From: Candidatus Kinetoplastibacterium galatii TCC219
Lineage (GTDB): Bacteria; Pseudomonadota; Gammaproteobacteria; Burkholderiales; Burkholderiaceae_B
NCBI RefSeq assembly: GCF_000340905.1
Contig: NC_020284.1
Span: 62,001 to 126,000, forward strand
Length of the DNA: 64,000 nucleotides
Direction of reading: 5' to 3'
Of this stretch, positions 30,134 through 40,639 are shown one piece after another. How positions within the stretch are numbered: position 1 is the first letter of the stretch; the number at the start of each line of letters is the position of its first letter. The notes beneath the pieces are model-generated. The model saw nothing but the letters and a program-made list of their open reading frames with translations, made no database searches and was not told where the DNA came from. A program made the position numbers and the translations under genes.

Positions 30134-31981
30134 ATGTATCGTTTTAATGCTTCTTTAATGCTTTTGTTTCTCAGCATGTTTTTTGCATCATTTTTAGCAA
30201 TAGCATCTTCCCAAAAAATTCTGGTTAAGAGCGATGGTATTCAATCAGAATTAATGACTTCTATAACAAAATCAATTGAATCAGTGCTTAAGGGCATAAA
30301 TGAAAATGATTCTGGAGAAATTGACAGATATCATAGAAGAGTTATTGATTCTGTATTATCTTTGTTATCAGCAGATGGATATTTTTCACCGAGCGTTGAT
30401 ATAAATATTGAACACGGTTTACATGATCAAAAAATATGGAATATATTTATAATTGCCGGTAAAAGGACGACCATTGCTAAATTAAATATATTATTTACAG
30501 GTGGTATTACAGATAAGGAATTTGAGAAAAGAGTTCAACTTCTTATAGATAATTGTCCACTTAAAATTGGTATGGAGTTCACTAATCGCGAGTGGAGCAA
30601 TACGAAAAGCAAAATGCTAAATGCTCTATTATCACATGACTTTTTCTTCGCGAAAATCGTTAGGTCTGAGGCAACAATAGATCAGGAAAATGCACAAGCT
30701 TACTTATCTATTGTTATAGATAGTGGTCCTAGGGTTCTTATGGGAGCTCTTAATGTTAGTGGCTTAAATAGAGTTCCTGAGAGTTTGCTCAACAGGTATG
30801 TAAAATATCATGAAGGTGATGCATTTGATCAGGATAAATTAAATGATTGGCAGCAGCATTTGTATTCAACAACATTCTTTCATGGAGTATTTGTTACTAT
30901 TGACCCAGCTGTATCAGACAATTTTATAAGAAAAATGACAAAAGGAAATATAGAATCATCCTCAGTTCTTAGTGGTGATTGTAAATGCGTTCTTCCTGTG
31001 AACATTGTTGTGGCTGAGTCACCATCAAAAAAGATAGCGTCTTCTATTGGAATAGACGATAATGCTGGAATTAAAATGGAAGGTTTATACAACAAGAATG
31101 TTCCTTTCCGTTTACCAATCATTTTTTCTACAGGACTTGGTATAGATAGAGTAAGACAAAAAATTTTTGCAGATATTAATTTACCACACGATATATATGG
31201 AAAACAAAATTCTATAGGAGCCTCATTAGATAATTCTGATTTGCATGGACTAAATATAACACGCTTCGCTATAGGTTTTGCTCGCTCTAGTAATGGATAT
31301 AATAGCACGGCACAAAATATAAATATAACAGGAGCTAGATATGAGGCAAATTATGGAGCATTGTTAGCGTATGATCACATAAAGATAAGAGAGCATTCTG
31401 ATTTTATATTACCTTCCGCAACTGGCACAGTAGAAATAGTTAGGAGAGAATTGAATAATAATTTAGATCCTAATTTTGGAAATTTATTGATTGTTGGTTT
31501 AGGGGCAGGTGTATCTCTAGATAATATAAGTCCATATGCTCGTACTAGAATTAAATTTCAGAAATGGTTTCCAGTTAGATTTAATGATGTGTTTACATTT
31601 CGTTGTGAATTAGGAAAAGTTTGGTCTAGTGAAAATGTAAAAATACCAGATGATTTTGGATTTCGTGCTGGGGGTGCTAATTCTATTAGAGGTTATAATT
31701 ATCAAAGTATTGGGGCACATAGAGGCTCAGCGGTAGTTGGGGCATTGTCTATTACAATACTAAGTATGGAATATAACCATTATGTGAATGATAAACTTGG
31801 CATTAGTGCTTTTTTGGATTTAGGGGATGCATTCAACTTATTTAAGGATATAAGTTTTGCTGTTGGTTATGGTACAGGTTTACGCATCAAGACCCCAGCA
31901 GGTCCTTTGTCTTTTGATATTGCTTATGGGCAAAAATATGAAAATCTGCGGTTGCATTTTTCTTTAGGAATTGCATTTTGA
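30134..31981 (+). CDS. tamA: outer-membrane translocation/assembly protein TamA
   Basis: Omp85-family outer-membrane barrel that works with TamB. An N-terminal signal peptide (LMLLFLSMFFASFLAIASS) is followed by POTRA-like repeats (about 30-285, for example GALNVSGLNRVPESLLNRYV). The C-terminal 16-strand barrel carries the family hallmark FRAGGANSIRGYNYQSIG (about 515-532, with the RGY motif) and ends in Phe (LHFSLGIAF), the classic outer-membrane terminal residue. 615 residues against 577 in E. coli. The TGA stop overlaps the TTG start of tamB by four bases, implying coupled translation. Confidence 0.92.
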   Translation: MYRFNASLMLLFLSMFFASFLAIASSQKILVKSDGIQSELMTSITKSIESVLKGINENDSGEIDRYHRRVIDSVLSLLSADGYFSPSVDINIEHGLHDQKIWNIFIIAGKRTTIAKLNILFTGGITDKEFEKRVQLLIDNCPLKIGMEFTNREWSNTKSKMLNALLSHDFFFAKIVRSEATIDQENAQAYLSIVIDSGPRVLMGALNVSGLNRVPESLLNRYVKYHEGDAFDQDKLNDWQQHLYSTTFFHGVFVTIDPAVSDNFIRKMTKGNIESSSVLSGDCKCVLPVNIVVAESPSKKIASSIGIDDNAGIKMEGLYNKNVPFRLPIIFSTGLGIDRVRQKIFADINLPHDIYGKQNSIGASLDNSDLHGLNITRFAIGFARSSNGYNSTAQNINITGARYEANYGALLAYDHIKIREHSDFILPSATGTVEIVRRELNNNLDPNFGNLLIVGLGAGVSLDNISPYARTRIKFQKWFPVRFNDVFTFRCELGKVWSSENVKIPDDFGFRAGGANSIRGYNYQSIGAHRGSAVVGALSITILSMEYNHYVNDKLGISAFLDLGDAFNLFKDISFAVGYGTGLRIKTPAGPLSFDIAYGQKYENLRLHFSLGIAF

Positions 31982-34900
31982 TTAAGTTAAAAAATAATTT
32001 TAGATATTTGGTAGGCGTACTATTGCCTACTATATCAATTTTAATAGCTATAATCTGTGGATTGACATTCTGGTGTGTAGCATCCCATCAAGGCACATGT
32101 TTTGTAATAAAATTAATAGCCGGTAAGTTTAATGGAAGCGCAACAAATATTCAAGGTACAATTGTCAATGGTCTGAGGATTGGAAGCTTAAGTATTAGTA
32201 ATAAGAGTATGAGTTGCAATATTAATGACTTATATCTACATATAAAATGGGAATCATTGCTTAAAGGAGTTTTGCGTGCTAGTCAATTATCTATTCATTC
32301 AACTGTTTTAAATCTTAAGAGTAATGAGGAAAATCTTAGTAAGAATAATATAATAAATTTTAAATTTCCAAAATTCTTAAAAGTTGATTTGTTTAGTATT
32401 GATTCTACAGCTATATATAATGAAAATGATGAATTTATTGTTTCGGCTCATGATTTATTAGCCAGAATTAATACTGAGAAGAATTCATCAGGGATTGTAT
32501 TAGAAAGATTAGATTTATGTTCTCTTCATTTTAATGCTAGTGTTAGTGGATTATTTAAAATAACATTATCTGATAATTTATTTTCTGCATGTGCTGATAT
32601 TCTCCTTAAAAAAAATCCTTCCAGTTGCAAAATACTTAGACCAGAATTTATGAATTGTTCTTTAAATATACGAGCTAATGGTGATTCAGATAGAGTTTGT
32701 TTTGATATTAAGGCCAGTAATAAAGATTTTATTATTGAGAATTCAACAGTATTCTCTATTTGTAATAAATTATCTCTTTTATCATGTTTTCTAGATATTA
32801 ATAGCCATAGTTCTGCTGGAAGAGCTTTTTTTTCTATTTCAAGAAAAAATAAAGAATTCTGTGATTTTTTTTCACTGGATTGCAACATAGAAGATTTAGA
32901 TTTTGGTTTGATATTTAACAATAATGTTCCTTCCTTGCTATTAAATTTAGTTGCTAATGCTAATTTTGAGATTTTAGAAAAAGATTATTATAGATTAATT
33001 TTAGATGCTAAAATTTTAGATAATAGTAAATGGAATGATAAAGAACTATCTGGTATTTTTAAAACAGATATGAATTTTACAAATAAAGATAATTATTCGA
33101 ATGATAATAAATTTATAGATTACTTATCAAAGGTTTTTGTTAGATCTATGGATCTTAATCTAAGTATAAATAATAATAAATTTTTTGTAAGTAATGTTTT
33201 CAACGAAACACAACACTGTTTAGCTATTAATGCTGTAATGCCAAATCTTTCTGATTTGTGCTCTAAACTATCTGGTTCTATTAATTTGGATATTGATATG
33301 AATGGTTTATTAAAAAATCATTCAATTAGATTCAATACATTATTAGATAAAGTAAAAATTGGTAATTTTGCTAGATGGAAAAATGTCTCTTTATCATCAT
33401 ATTTCTCTATTTTGTTTAATCACGATTCTAATAGATTATTGATTTTTAGACTTCATGACATTAACACTAGTTTCGATGATCTTTTAATTTCTTTAAATAA
33501 GAATTCGGATATTAATTTAAGTCTTGATGTTGATTTTTCAAATCTTACATGGAGATTAGGAAAATTTTGCATGATCTTTAAATCACACAAGCATGGGGAA
33601 GTAGTCTTAGAGCACATCTTGTCTAGCGGTAGTAGCAGTAATCTAGAGACAAAAGCAAAATTTAAAAATTTACTATCTGATAGTTTAATTTTCTCAGATA
33701 TAGCTAAGCTCTTAGGCATGAAGTTTAACCTGCCATATTTAAGTAAAGACTTATTGGGTATACCTAGTGCATTCCCTATGTATGGGGAATGGGATATTTC
33801 ATTTTCTGATAATTTACAAGGATATATTGAAATCAACGCTTATGATAAATTTCTACTAGATTCCATATCTAATTCAGCCCCTATTTTTAATGTGTTATTG
33901 AAAGCAAAGCCTAGAGCAAATAGATATAGTGATATAAGTCTTGATGTGAAACTGAAAGATTCTTCCATTGGATTTATGGACGCTAAGGCGTCATTAGTTT
34001 CATGTATCAATAATAATCTTATTAATTTTGTAATAAACAAAGATTGCTTCATAGATATAAATATGGATATAAATGACCTTTCTATAGTTAATAAGCTCCT
34101 AAGAGATGATCTGGAGATTGGAGGATCTTTAAATTCCATAATAAATTTCATTGGTTCTGAAGACGGGAGATGGAATACAAATGGCTCCATTTCTATAGAA
34201 AAATTTCGATTGTTTATGTTAGATAAAGGAATTTATCTTGATAATGGTTGTCTATTATCACACTCAGAAGGAAGAAAATTTATAGTCGATAAATTAAATT
34301 TTCCATCAACAAATAGCATAAAGAATAAAGAAACTTACGATAGTAATTCTATTTTGCATAATAGAAATATTAAGGATGGTTATATTCTTTGCAATGGTTA
34401 TCTAGATCTAGAAGACTTAAATGGTAAGTTTTTTTCAATCATACAGAAATTTCCAGTTCTACAGAGGTCTGATTGTTATGCATCAGTTTCTGGAAATATA
34501 GATATCGATATAGCATTCCCTACTTTTTTTCTCAGCGGTAAATTAACGGCAGATAATGGTTTGGTTAACTTGGATCATATGCTTCGGGCTTCAACGTTAG
34601 ATGATGATGTTATAGTTCAGCATTTTGGGATATTAAAAAATCAATCAAATAATTCGTTTTTATTACCAAATATCGATCTTTTGTTTGATCTTGGTGATAA
34701 GTTTCGTATATCAGTACTAGGTCTGAATACAGGATTATTCGGATCTATTAGAACTTCTTCGAAAGATGATGGCCGTCTAGTTGGCATAGGAACTCTAAAA
34801 GCTAATGATGGTATTGTTGATGCATATGGGAAAAGACTAAAGGTAAAACACGGTAGTCTTACTTTTCAAGGAAGACTTGATAATCCCTTAATAGATGTTG

Positions 34901-35418
34901 AAGCTTTAAAATCTGGAGAATTAATTGAATCTGGTATACGAGTTTCAGGGACATTGCAGAAACCTGTCGTCACACTTGTATCTTATCCCGATGTTAGTGA
35001 TGTTGAGAAACTTTCATGGTTGATTTTGGGTCGAGGTCCTGAAGATAATGCTAGCGATATTTCTTTATTATATTCTGTTGGAACTGCATTGCTAGGAAGA
35101 GGGCAATCATTGTATCGTCAATTGGGTCTAAGTGATGTAAGTATAAAGAATGGTTCTGTTGGCAGTTTTGATAGTCTTTTGCCAGGTCAAACAGTTGTTG
35201 GAAGTTTAGTACGTGATGAATATGATCGGCTTTCTACACAATTTGTTGTTGCCAGTAAGAAATTTTCAAATGGTGTTGATTTGAGTATAGAGCAGTCTTT
35301 GGCTAGCACTGAAACAGTTGGTAGAATAAGTTATAGATTATCGCACTCTTGGTCATTTGATATAAAAATAGGGTCTGTTAATGGAGCAGCTTTTATTTGT
35401 CGTTCATTTTTCGAATAA
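31978..35418 (+). CDS. tamB: translocation/assembly module protein TamB
   Basis: Long AsmA-like inner-membrane-anchored periplasmic protein. One N-terminal helix (about 10-32: LVGVLLPTISILIAIICGL) precedes a beta-rich groove region, and the C-terminal DUF490 domain (about 800-1146) contains GIGTLKANDGIVDAYGKRL and LSWLILGRG. 1146 residues against 1259 in E. coli; the central repeats are AT-rich and diverged. TamB-type proteins are thought to bridge the periplasm and move phospholipids to the outer membrane. The start is a TTG overlapping the tamA stop; no ATG lies nearby. Confidence 0.88.
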   Translation: MIKLKNNFRYLVGVLLPTISILIAIICGLTFWCVASHQGTCFVIKLIAGKFNGSATNIQGTIVNGLRIGSLSISNKSMSCNINDLYLHIKWESLLKGVLRASQLSIHSTVLNLKSNEENLSKNNIINFKFPKFLKVDLFSIDSTAIYNENDEFIVSAHDLLARINTEKNSSGIVLERLDLCSLHFNASVSGLFKITLSDNLFSACADILLKKNPSSCKILRPEFMNCSLNIRANGDSDRVCFDIKASNKDFIIENSTVFSICNKLSLLSCFLDINSHSSAGRAFFSISRKNKEFCDFFSLDCNIEDLDFGLIFNNNVPSLLLNLVANANFEILEKDYYRLILDAKILDNSKWNDKELSGIFKTDMNFTNKDNYSNDNKFIDYLSKVFVRSMDLNLSINNNKFFVSNVFNETQHCLAINAVMPNLSDLCSKLSGSINLDIDMNGLLKNHSIRFNTLLDKVKIGNFARWKNVSLSSYFSILFNHDSNRLLIFRLHDINTSFDDLLISLNKNSDINLSLDVDFSNLTWRLGKFCMIFKSHKHGEVVLEHILSSGSSSNLETKAKFKNLLSDSLIFSDIAKLLGMKFNLPYLSKDLLGIPSAFPMYGEWDISFSDNLQGYIEINAYDKFLLDSISNSAPIFNVLLKAKPRANRYSDISLDVKLKDSSIGFMDAKASLVSCINNNLINFVINKDCFIDINMDINDLSIVNKLLRDDLEIGGSLNSIINFIGSEDGRWNTNGSISIEKFRLFMLDKGIYLDNGCLLSHSEGRKFIVDKLNFPSTNSIKNKETYDSNSILHNRNIKDGYILCNGYLDLEDLNGKFFSIIQKFPVLQRSDCYASVSGNIDIDIAFPTFFLSGKLTADNGLVNLDHMLRASTLDDDVIVQHFGILKNQSNNSFLLPNIDLLFDLGDKFRISVLGLNTGLFGSIRTSSKDDGRLVGIGTLKANDGIVDAYGKRLKVKHGSLTFQGRLDNPLIDVEALKSGELIESGIRVSGTLQKPVVTLVSYPDVSDVEKLSWLILGRGPEDNASDISLLYSVGTALLGRGQSLYRQLGLSDVSIKNGSVGSFDSLLPGQTVVGSLVRDEYDRLSTQFVVASKKFSNGVDLSIEQSLASTETVGRISYRLSHSWSFDIKIGSVNGAAFICRSFFE

Positions 35419-35490
35419 TTCAATATATAGCTAATTTTTATGATAGTCTCTTATCTTAATATATAAATAAAATTATACTGTGAAATTATT

Positions 35491-36054
35491 ATGAGTATTA
35501 AGAGTGATATTTGGATTCGTTCTGCCGCAGAAGGTGGAATGATCGAGCCATTTGAACCTTACCAAGTTAATGCGATAAACAATAGCCGCATTGTAAGTTA
35601 TGGCACTAGTAGTTATGGATATGACGTTCGTTGCGCAAAGGAATTTAAGATTTTTACTAACATTAACCATGCTATTGTCGATCCTAAGAATTTTGATGAA
35701 AAGTCATTCGTTGATTTTTATGGAGAAGTTTGTATTATTCCGCCTAATTCTTTTGCTTTAGCACGTACAGTAGAATATTTTCGCATCCCTCGTAATGTTC
35801 TTACTATATGCCTAGGAAAGAGCACTTATGCTAGATGTGGAATTATAGTAAATGTTACACCTCTGGAACCAGAGTGGGAGGGACATGTTACACTAGAATT
35901 TTCTAATACTACACCATTACCAGCGAAGATATATGCTGAAGAGGGTTGTGCACAAATGGTTTTCTTGGAATCTTCTGAAACTTGTGAAGTATCTTATGCA
36001 GATAGAGGAGGTAAATATCAGTTTCAAAATGGTGTTACCGTTCCTTGCATTTAG
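35491..36054 (+). CDS. dcd: dCTP deaminase
   Basis: Converts dCTP to dUTP, the source of dUMP for thymidylate synthase (thyA at 38.9 kb). 187 residues (E. coli 193). Visible: [13 protein letters not shown], the substrate-binding [10 protein letters not shown] with the family Arg, [25 protein letters not shown] core and [12 protein letters not shown] start at 35491. The next gene, the amino-acid decarboxylase, starts 38 nt on. Confidence 0.95.
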   Translation: MSIKSDIWIRSAAEGGMIEPFEPYQVNAINNSRIVSYGTSSYGYDVRCAKEFKIFTNINHAIVDPKNFDEKSFVDFYGEVCIIPPNSFALARTVEYFRIPRNVLTICLGKSTYARCGIIVNVTPLEPEWEGHVTLEFSNTTPLPAKIYAEEGCAQMVFLESSETCEVSYADRGGKYQFQNGVTVPCI

Positions 36055-36092
36055 TTTGTTTTTGTAGTGACTTTGTTATTGGATAGCTAGAC

Positions 36093-38348
36093 ATGAGATT
36101 TTTATTTCCTATTTTTATAATTGATGAAGACTATCGTTCTGAGAATGTTTCTGGTCTTGGTATTAGAGCATTAGCCGAGGCTATAGAAGCTCAAGGAGTG
36201 AAGGTTATAGGCGTTACAGGTTACGGAGACATAAGCTCATTTGCGCAACAGCAAAGTCGTGCTAGTGCTTTCATCTTATCTATTGATGACGAGGAATTTG
36301 ATGTTGATTCTCCAGAAGATGTTGCCATTATTATAAAAAAATTACGTGCTTTTATTGGTGAATTAAGATTTCGTAATGCAGATATACCAATATATTTATA
36401 TGGAGAAACTAGAACCTCTGAGCATATTCCAAATGATATTTTGAGAGAATTGCACGGTTTTATTCATATGTTCGAAGATACTCCGGAGTTTGTTGCTAGG
36501 CATATAATAAGAGAAGCAAATAACTATGTATCTTCTTTGGCTCCACCTTTTTTCGGAGAGTTAGTTAAATATGCTCAAGATGGATCTTATTCTTGGCATT
36601 GTCCAGGTCATTCTGGTGGAGTTGCATTTTTGAAAAGTCCTGTTGGGCAAATGTTCCATCAGTTTTTTGGTGAAAACATGCTTCGTGCAGATGTATGTAA
36701 TGCTGTAGATGAATTGGGGCAATTACTGGATCATACAGGCCCAGTTGCTGAATCTGAGCTTAACGCTGCACGTATTTTTCATGCTGATCGTTGTTACTTT
36801 GTTACTAATGGCACATCAACGTCTAATAAAATTGTTTGGCATGCAAATGTTGCGAATGATGACATAGTGTTAGTAGACCGCAATTGTCACAAGTCTATTT
36901 TACATGCTATAACTATGACTGGAGCTATTCCTGTTTTTTTAAGACCAACACGTAATAACTTTGGTATAATAGGTCCAATACCTCTGGATGAATTCAATCC
37001 TGATAATATTAATAAAAAGATATTATCGAACCCGCTGGCAAAAAAAGTAGCAAATAAAAAACCAAGAATATTAACTCTTACTCAAAGTACATACGATGGT
37101 GTTGTTTATAATGTTGAAATGATAAAAAAGCATCTTGATGGTTATGTAGATACTCTTCATTTTGATGAGGCTTGGTTACCACATGCATCCTTTCATGATT
37201 TTTACCAAGACATGCATGCTATTGGAGAAAATAGACCTAGGGGTAATACCTCCATGATTTTTGCTACGCATTCAACACATAAATTATTAGCAGGAATATC
37301 TCAAGCATCTCAAATAATTGTTCAAGAACCAGCTGATAGAAAATTTGATCATACGGCTTTTAATGAAGCATATCTAATGCATACTTCTACATCTCCACAG
37401 TATGCAATTATAGCTTCTTGCGATGTTGCTGCTGCTATGATGGAGCCTCCAGGAGGAACAGCATTAGTAGAAGAAAGCATAAGAGAAGCAATGGATTTTA
37501 GACGTGCCATGCGTAAGGTTGAGTCAGAATTTGGAAAAAATGATTGGTGGTTTAAAGTTTGGGGTCCGAATAGGATGGCTCAGGAAGGAATAGGAAATCG
37601 CGAAGACTGGATGTTGTATTCTGATGATCAGTGGCATGGTTTTGGAGATTTGGCATGTGGATTTAACATGTTAGATCCTATAAAAACTACAATTGTAACT
37701 CCAGGATTGAGCATTTCTGGCAGTTTTGGAGAATCTGGGATTCCTGCTTCATTAGTCTCAAAGTATCTAGCAGAACATGGAGTAGTTGTAGAAAAAACAG
37801 GACTTTATTCATTTTTCATTTTATTCACAATTGGTATTACTAAAGGACGATGGAATAGTTTGTTAACTGCTTTACAGCAATTTAAAGATGATTATGATCG
37901 TAATCAACCAATGTGGCGTATATTGCCTGGATTCTGTAAGTCTCAGAGAAAATACGAGCGTTTAGGAATTAGAGATCTTTGCCATCAAATTCATAATACA
38001 TATCGCGAGTATGATATAGCTCGTCTTACGACTGAAATGTATTTAAGCGAAATGATTCCCGCAATGAAACCATCAGAAGCTTTTGCCAAAATGGCTCATC
38101 GTGAAGTAGAGAAAGTCAAAATATCTGATCTTGAAGGACGTATTACAGGTGTATTGCTGACACCATATCCTCCAGGAATACCGTTGCTAATTCCAGGAGA
38201 ACGTTTTAATAAAACAATAGTTAATTATTTGGAATTTGTCCGTGATTTTAATGATGAATTTCCAGGATTCGAGAATTATATGCATGGTCTAACTATAGAC
38301 ACCGATGAAAATGGCAATAAAAATTATTATGTTGATTGCTTAGCTTAG
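36093..38348 (+). CDS. Orn/Lys/Arg decarboxylase (large class I PLP type)
   Basis: 751-residue fold-type I decarboxylase. It has an N-terminal receiver-like wing domain (1-130), the PLP domain with SWHCPGHSGG, DHTGPVAESE, DRNCHKS and the Schiff-base Lys397 in THSTHKLL, and the C-terminal domain ending PYPPGIPLLIPGE. Members decarboxylate arginine, lysine or ornithine. The middle region resembles pseudomonad lysine decarboxylase LdcA (also 751 residues, from memory) more than E. coli AdiA, but substrate cannot be assigned. The product would be agmatine, cadaverine or putrescine. Its stop codon abuts that of convergent folA with zero spacing. Confidence 0.9.
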   Translation: MRFLFPIFIIDEDYRSENVSGLGIRALAEAIEAQGVKVIGVTGYGDISSFAQQQSRASAFILSIDDEEFDVDSPEDVAIIIKKLRAFIGELRFRNADIPIYLYGETRTSEHIPNDILRELHGFIHMFEDTPEFVARHIIREANNYVSSLAPPFFGELVKYAQDGSYSWHCPGHSGGVAFLKSPVGQMFHQFFGENMLRADVCNAVDELGQLLDHTGPVAESELNAARIFHADRCYFVTNGTSTSNKIVWHANVANDDIVLVDRNCHKSILHAITMTGAIPVFLRPTRNNFGIIGPIPLDEFNPDNINKKILSNPLAKKVANKKPRILTLTQSTYDGVVYNVEMIKKHLDGYVDTLHFDEAWLPHASFHDFYQDMHAIGENRPRGNTSMIFATHSTHKLLAGISQASQIIVQEPADRKFDHTAFNEAYLMHTSTSPQYAIIASCDVAAAMMEPPGGTALVEESIREAMDFRRAMRKVESEFGKNDWWFKVWGPNRMAQEGIGNREDWMLYSDDQWHGFGDLACGFNMLDPIKTTIVTPGLSISGSFGESGIPASLVSKYLAEHGVVVEKTGLYSFFILFTIGITKGRWNSLLTALQQFKDDYDRNQPMWRILPGFCKSQRKYERLGIRDLCHQIHNTYREYDIARLTTEMYLSEMIPAMKPSEAFAKMAHREVEKVKISDLEGRITGVLLTPYPPGIPLLIPGERFNKTIVNYLEFVRDFNDEFPGFENYMHGLTIDTDENGNKNYYVDCLA

Positions 38349-38849
38349 TTATAAAACAATAAGATTTTTAGGTTGTTTTATATATGTAACAAAATCGTAG
38401 TTATAATTATTTTCGGGAATTTGTGGTTTGCGATCAATTTCTAACCAAATATCTGAACGTATCTCAGGGAAAAAAGAATCTCCATTTAGCGATGAGTGTA
38501 TTTCTGTTGCTAATATACGTGATGCTATTGGTAGAAATTGCTCATATATTGAAGATCCTCCTATAACAAAAATTTTCTTACCAGGTGAACATAAACTTAT
38601 AGCTTCACTAAGAGATTTTGCTGTAAGAGCTCCACAATCTATTATATTTCTTCTTGTTATAACGATATTTTCTCTATCAGGCAATGGTTTCTTAGGTAAT
38701 GAATCCCAAGTTTTTCTACCCATAATAATGGTGTTATTTATGGTATGTTTTTTGAATGATTTCAAATCACTTGTTAATTTCCATGGTAGTGTATTGTTTT
38801 TACCTATTACTCTGTTGTCAGAATAGGCAACTATAATAATTATTTCCAT
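38349..38849 (-). CDS. folA: dihydrofolate reductase
   Basis: NADPH-dependent reduction of dihydrofolate, needed after thymidylate synthesis. VIGKNNTLPW (about 14-23) and the catalytic acid Asp28 in TSDLKSF are seen, as are IMGRKTWDSL and VIGGSSIYEQFL. 166 residues (E. coli 159). It lies 17 nt after thyA on the same strand, so thyA-folA form an operon. A stand-alone bacterial enzyme, unlike the fused DHFR-TS of trypanosomatids. Confidence 0.96.
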   Translation of the reverse strand: MEIIIIVAYSDNRVIGKNNTLPWKLTSDLKSFKKHTINNTIIMGRKTWDSLPKKPLPDRENIVITRRNIIDCGALTAKSLSEAISLCSPGKKIFVIGGSSIYEQFLPIASRILATEIHSSLNGDSFFPEIRSDIWLEIDRKPQIPENNYNYDFVTYIKQPKNLIVL

Positions 38850-38866
38850 GATTTCCTTAATGTTTA

Positions 38867-39664
38867 TTATACAGCCACATTTCCTTTTATGTGTGGATGG
38901 CTATTATAGTTAATTATCGTGAAATCCTCATATTTATAATCAAATATGGATTTTGGTTGTCTGTTTATAATTAAGGTGGGTAAAGGCAGAACATCACGTG
39001 AAAGTTGTACATTTACTTGTGTTAAATGATTATTGTATATATGGCAATCACCTCCTGTCCATATCAGATCACCCAAACCAAGATTGCATTGTTGTGCTAC
39101 CATATTGACAAGTAAGGCATAGCTTGCAATATTAAAAGGGACTCCTAAAAATATATCAGCACTTCTTTGATATACTTGGCACGATATCTTATTATCAATA
39201 ATGTAGAATTGAAATAATATATGGCAAGGCGGTAATGCCATTTTATCTATTTCTGATACATTCCATGCGGAAACTATTAATCGGCGTGAATTCGGATTTT
39301 TCTTTATTTCATGTATAACATTGGATATTTGGTCTATATGTTTCGTGCCATCCGAAGTTGGCCAAGATCTCCATTGAACACCATATATTGGTCCTAAATC
39401 ACCATTACTATCAGCCCATTCATTCCAAATGGTTACACCATGTTCTCTAAGCCAATTTATATTTCTGCCTCCCATTAAAAACCATAATAATTCTATAATA
39501 ATGCTTTTAATATGCAGCTTTTTAGTCGTTATTAATGGGAATCCATTAGAAAGATTGAATCTCATTTGATAGCCAAATACTGATATGGTACCAGTCTTTG
39601 TTCGATCTGTTTTGTATGTACCATTGCTAATGACATGTTTTAAAAATTCTTTATATTGTTGCAT
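38867..39664 (-). CDS. thyA: thymidylate synthase
   Basis: Methylates dUMP to dTMP using methylene-tetrahydrofolate, producing dihydrofolate that FolA recycles. The nucleophile Cys147 is in [10 protein letters not shown], and the dUMP-binding [20 protein letters not shown] and the C-terminal IKGNVAV are conserved. 265 residues (E. coli 264). First gene of thyA-folA; 187 bases without other features separate it from divergent coq7. Confidence 0.97.
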   Translation of the reverse strand: MQQYKEFLKHVISNGTYKTDRTKTGTISVFGYQMRFNLSNGFPLITTKKLHIKSIIIELLWFLMGGRNINWLREHGVTIWNEWADSNGDLGPIYGVQWRSWPTSDGTKHIDQISNVIHEIKKNPNSRRLIVSAWNVSEIDKMALPPCHILFQFYIIDNKISCQVYQRSADIFLGVPFNIASYALLVNMVAQQCNLGLGDLIWTGGDCHIYNNHLTQVNVQLSRDVLPLPTLIINRQPKSIFDYKYEDFTIINYNSHPHIKGNVAV

Positions 39665-39851
39665 TTATATGTTCTGGATTGTTTGTTTTTGAGGAATAAA
39701 CTAATTATATTGATTTTTTGTAATAGAGTGTTTTTATTTGTTAATATTATTTATATATTTTTGTTATTTTAATATCCAATAATATGAAAGTAATAATAAC
39801 TCTCATCTGAAATTTATTATAGATAAATATGTCTATTAAAAAGGTGGTCAC

Positions 39852-40529
39852 ATGCAAGAAGTTTTACCAAACAATAGTGATAATACAAATTTTCGTGAAA
39901 TTAGTATTTTTGATAGTATTATTTGCGAGTTAGAGTCTTCATTAAGTATATTATCAGGAAAAGTTCAGTCACATAGACCTAATCCTTCTATAAAAATTAA
40001 TGATGAATATCTATTATCTGAAGAAGAGAAGCTACTTGTGTCTAGACTTATGAGAATAAACCATGTTGGTGAGATATGCGCTCAGGCTTTATACAGGGGT
40101 CAAGCTTTTGCCTGCAAAGATAAAAATATTAAAGACTTATTTATAAGTGCATCTATAGAAGAAATAGACCATTTAGTATGGTGTAGACAGAGAATAAGGG
40201 AGTTAGATGGTCGTACTAGTATATTAGGTCCATTTTGGTATATTAGTTCTTTCTTACTAGGACTTATAGCCAGTTTTTATGGCTCTTCTGTAAATTTGGG
40301 TTTTATGTCAGAAACAGAAAAACAGGTTGAGGCTCATTTGGAAAAACACTTAAACTTAATACCGCATTTTGATTCCAAATCAAGATCTATTCTTCTGCAA
40401 ATGCAAGAAGATGAGATACATCATAAGGAAGTTGCTGATAATGCTGGTGCAGATGATTTATCTTATTTTTCTAAAATATCTATGAAAATAATGTCTAAAT
40501 TTATGACAAAATTAACTTATTGGCTATAG
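39852..40529 (+). CDS. coq7: 2-polyprenyl-3-methyl-6-methoxy-1,4-benzoquinone monooxygenase
   Basis: Di-iron hydroxylase for the last ring hydroxylation in ubiquinone synthesis, replacing the flavoprotein UbiF of E. coli. Ligand motifs: NHVGEICAQALYRGQA, EEIDHLVWC and EDEIHHKEVA, giving the paired E-ExxH sets. 225 residues. A weakly hydrophobic stretch (FWYISSFLLGLIASFYGSS) fits membrane association. ATG start at 39852 with GGTGG shortly upstream. Together with ubiE, ubiJ, ubiB and ubiX it shows that the ubiquinone pathway is kept. Confidence 0.93.
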   Translation: MQEVLPNNSDNTNFREISIFDSIICELESSLSILSGKVQSHRPNPSIKINDEYLLSEEEKLLVSRLMRINHVGEICAQALYRGQAFACKDKNIKDLFISASIEEIDHLVWCRQRIRELDGRTSILGPFWYISSFLLGLIASFYGSSVNLGFMSETEKQVEAHLEKHLNLIPHFDSKSRSILLQMQEDEIHHKEVADNAGADDLSYFSKISMKIMSKFMTKLTYWL

Positions 40530-40639
40530 TGATGATCATTAATTAGTTATTTGTTTTTTAAAATTAGTTGTTTTTATATTATTTCTACATGGATAATACT
40601 AGTTTATTCTTATTTAATCTAAAAAATATGAATTGATCT

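Noticed and set aside
38428-38826. 132-codon frame opposite folA
   Set aside because: Mirror of the DHFR gene, which is complete and has its operon partner thyA on the minus strand.
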